Shown here one piece after another: positions 62,637 through 64,000 of a stretch of DNA of 64,000 nucleotides; position 1 is the first letter of the stretch; the number at the start of each line of letters is the position of its first letter. A program made the position numbers and the translations under genes. The stretch is taken from the NCBI RefSeq assembly GCF_008693385.1, contig NZ_CP044067.1, positions 1,924,501 to 1,988,500 on the forward strand, read 5' to 3'. A model generated the notes under the pieces. It was not told the DNA's origin. It ran no database searches and was given only the letters and a program-made list of their open reading frames with translations. This stretch comes from Cupriavidus pauculus. Lineage in GTDB: Bacteria > Pseudomonadota > Gammaproteobacteria > Burkholderiales > Burkholderiaceae.

Positions 62637-64000
62637 ATGGCATTCACGCATACGGTCGGCGCGCGGCGGCATAACTTCGCGGATCTTCGCACGCTGCTGG
62701 CAAAGGCCAGTCCCGCCCGCTCCGGCGACGCGCTCGCGCGCGTGGCGGCCGGCAGCGAGGAAGAACGCATGGCCGCGCGCATGGCGCTGGCCGAGGTTCC
62801 GCTCGCGCGTTTTCTTTCCGAGGCATTGATTCCCTACGAACGGGACGAAGTCACGCGGCTGATCGTCGATGGCCACGACGCCGCGGCGTTCGCCGAGATT
62901 GCCAGTCTTACGGTCGGCGATTTCCGTAACTGGCTGCTGTTGCACGAGACCGACGAGGCCGTGCTGGCGCGCGTCGCGCCCGGCATCACGCCGGAGATGG
63001 CCGCGGCGGTCAGCAAGCTCATGCGCAATCAGGACCTGATCGCCGTCGCGCGCAAATGCCGCGTGGTGACGCGCTTCCGCAATACGATCGGCCTGCCGGG
63101 GCGGTTGTCCATACGCCTGCAACCCAATCATCCGACCGACGATCCGCGCGGTATCGCCGCCTCGATCATCGATGGGCTGCTCTATGGCTGCGGTGACGCG
63201 ACCATCGGTGTGAATCCGGCAAGCGACAACCTGGGCGCCATCGTCGCGCTGCTGCGGCTGATCGACGAGGTGCGGGTACGCCATGACGTGCCCACGCAGT
63301 CGTGCGTGCTGACGCACGTTACCAACACGCTGCGCGCGATCGAGGCCGGGGCGCCCGTCGATCTGGTGTTTCAGTCGGTCGCGGGCAGCGAGCAGGCCAA
63401 CGCCGCGTTCGGCATCGACCTCGCGTTGCTGGCCGAGGCGCGCGCGGCCGCGCTCTCTCTCGGGCGTGGCACCGTGGGCGATAACGTGATGTATTTCGAA
63501 ACGGGGCAGGGCAGCGCGCTGTCGGCCAACGCGCATCATGGCGTCGATCAGCAGACCATGGAGGCCCGCGCGCATGGCGTGGCGCGCGCGTTCTCGCCGC
63601 TGCTCGTCAATACGGTCGTGGGTTTTATCGGTCCCGAATATCTCTACGATGGCAAGCAGATCGTCCGCGCCGGGCTCGAGGACCATTTCTGCGGCAAGCT
63701 CATCGGCGTGCCGATGGGCTGCGACGTCTGCTACACGAATCACGCGGAAGCCGATCAGGACGACATGGACAATCTGCTGACGCTGTTCGGCGTGGCGGGT
63801 ATCAATTTCATCATGGGCGTGCCGGGCGCCGACGACATCATGCTGAACTACCAGAGCACGGCATTCCACGATGCGCTCTATCTGCGCGAGGTGATGGGCC
63901 TGCGCCCGGCGCCGGAGTTCGAGGCATGGCTGCAGCGGAGCGGTATCGTCGATACGGGGGGACGGCTGCTCGCGCCCACGGCGCGGCAGCCGCTGCTGGC
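62637..64000 (+). CDS. eutB: Ethanolamine ammonia-lyase heavy chain, 5' part
   Basis: Catalytic chain of the B12-dependent enzyme that splits ethanolamine into acetaldehyde and ammonia. ATG 62637 follows AAGGAG. The window ends inside the gene after about 454 residues, close to full length for EutB. Visible family parts: AGSEEERMAARMALAEVPLA, PLARFLSEALIPYERDEVTR, LPGRLSIRLQPNHPTDDPRG, NPASDNLGAIVALLRLIDEV, FQSVAGSEQANAAFGIDLAL and FCGKLIGVPMGCDVCYTNHA. eutC should follow beyond the window. No eut microcompartment genes are seen upstream. Confidence 0.95.
   Translation, partial: MAFTHTVGARRHNFADLRTLLAKASPARSGDALARVAAGSEEERMAARMALAEVPLARFLSEALIPYERDEVTRLIVDGHDAAAFAEIASLTVGDFRNWLLLHETDEAVLARVAPGITPEMAAAVSKLMRNQDLIAVARKCRVVTRFRNTIGLPGRLSIRLQPNHPTDDPRGIAASIIDGLLYGCGDATIGVNPASDNLGAIVALLRLIDEVRVRHDVPTQSCVLTHVTNTLRAIEAGAPVDLVFQSVAGSEQANAAFGIDLALLAEARAAALSLGRGTVGDNVMYFETGQGSALSANAHHGVDQQTMEARAHGVARAFSPLLVNTVVGFIGPEYLYDGKQIVRAGLEDHFCGKLIGVPMGCDVCYTNHAEADQDDMDNLLTLFGVAGINFIMGVPGADDIMLNYQSTAFHDALYLREVMGLRPAPEFEAWLQRSGIVDTGGRLLAPTARQPLL

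Noticed and set aside
62589..63869. Minus-strand frame of about 425 codons at the right end
   Set aside because: It lies opposite eutB, whose translation is unmistakable.

Overview
The window is GC-rich, densely coded DNA that reads as a betaproteobacterial chromosome or large secondary replicon. Cupriavidus or a close Burkholderiaceae relative is my best guess. The clues are three Bug-type (tripartite tricarboxylate) periplasmic receptors beside catabolic genes, a Fur-boxed hmuRSTUV haem locus, a feoAB locus, a long-form LeuA and many AT-rich LysR-type intergenic regions. I saw no rRNA, tRNA, CRISPR array, transposase or phage gene. The genus is an inference; the gene identities rest on motifs read directly from the translations.

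Layout. 0-5 kb: end of a surface-polysaccharide cluster (flippase fragment, Wzy-like polymerase, GDP-fucose synthase, GDP-mannose dehydratase), then a LuxR-type regulator with a degenerate receiver. 6-8 kb: sparse region with small secreted proteins or peptides and hairpins. 8.3-12.7 kb: phosphoribosyltransferase, then a GntR-Bug-LeuC-like-LeuD-like unit. 13.3-18.8 kb: a five-gene secretion locus that resembles the Pseudomonas Fap functional-amyloid system in gene content: Gly/Ala-rich exported protein, small exported protein, C39 peptidase, second exported protein, and coiled-coil outer-membrane barrel. 19-25.4 kb: small membrane protein, amino-acid-type binding protein, SDR, LysR, AtuA pair and Bug receptor.

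25.5-36.7 kb: ParB/sulfiredoxin-like lipoprotein, Tat-exported dinucleotide-binding protein, GNAT, AMP nucleosidase, OmpW, leuA, Ig-like lipoprotein, and a short two-partner-secretion exoprotein without a partner. 36.7-43.9 kb: complete haem-uptake operon hmuR-hmuY-like-hmuS-hmuT-hmuU-hmuV behind a Fur box. 44.1-46.7 kb: feoA-feoB-Cys-rich protein. 47-52 kb: LysR divergent from an acyl-CoA dehydrogenase/Bug/CoA-transferase operon. 52.2-61.4 kb: a 3066-residue autotransporter with large internal duplications. 61.4-64 kb: AI-2E family permease and the start of eutB, which runs off the window.

The most unusual material is (1) the Fap-like locus, where two exported proteins carry a double-glycine motif matching the neighbouring C39 peptidase and three proteins share a C-terminal IQN/IQ-type motif; (2) an 18-base sequence (GCGTACCCGTTTCTGCGT) found six times in four separate intergenic gaps; (3) 12-base tandem repeats at three places; and (4) a possible small RNA with a strong terminator between feoA and the next LysR gene.
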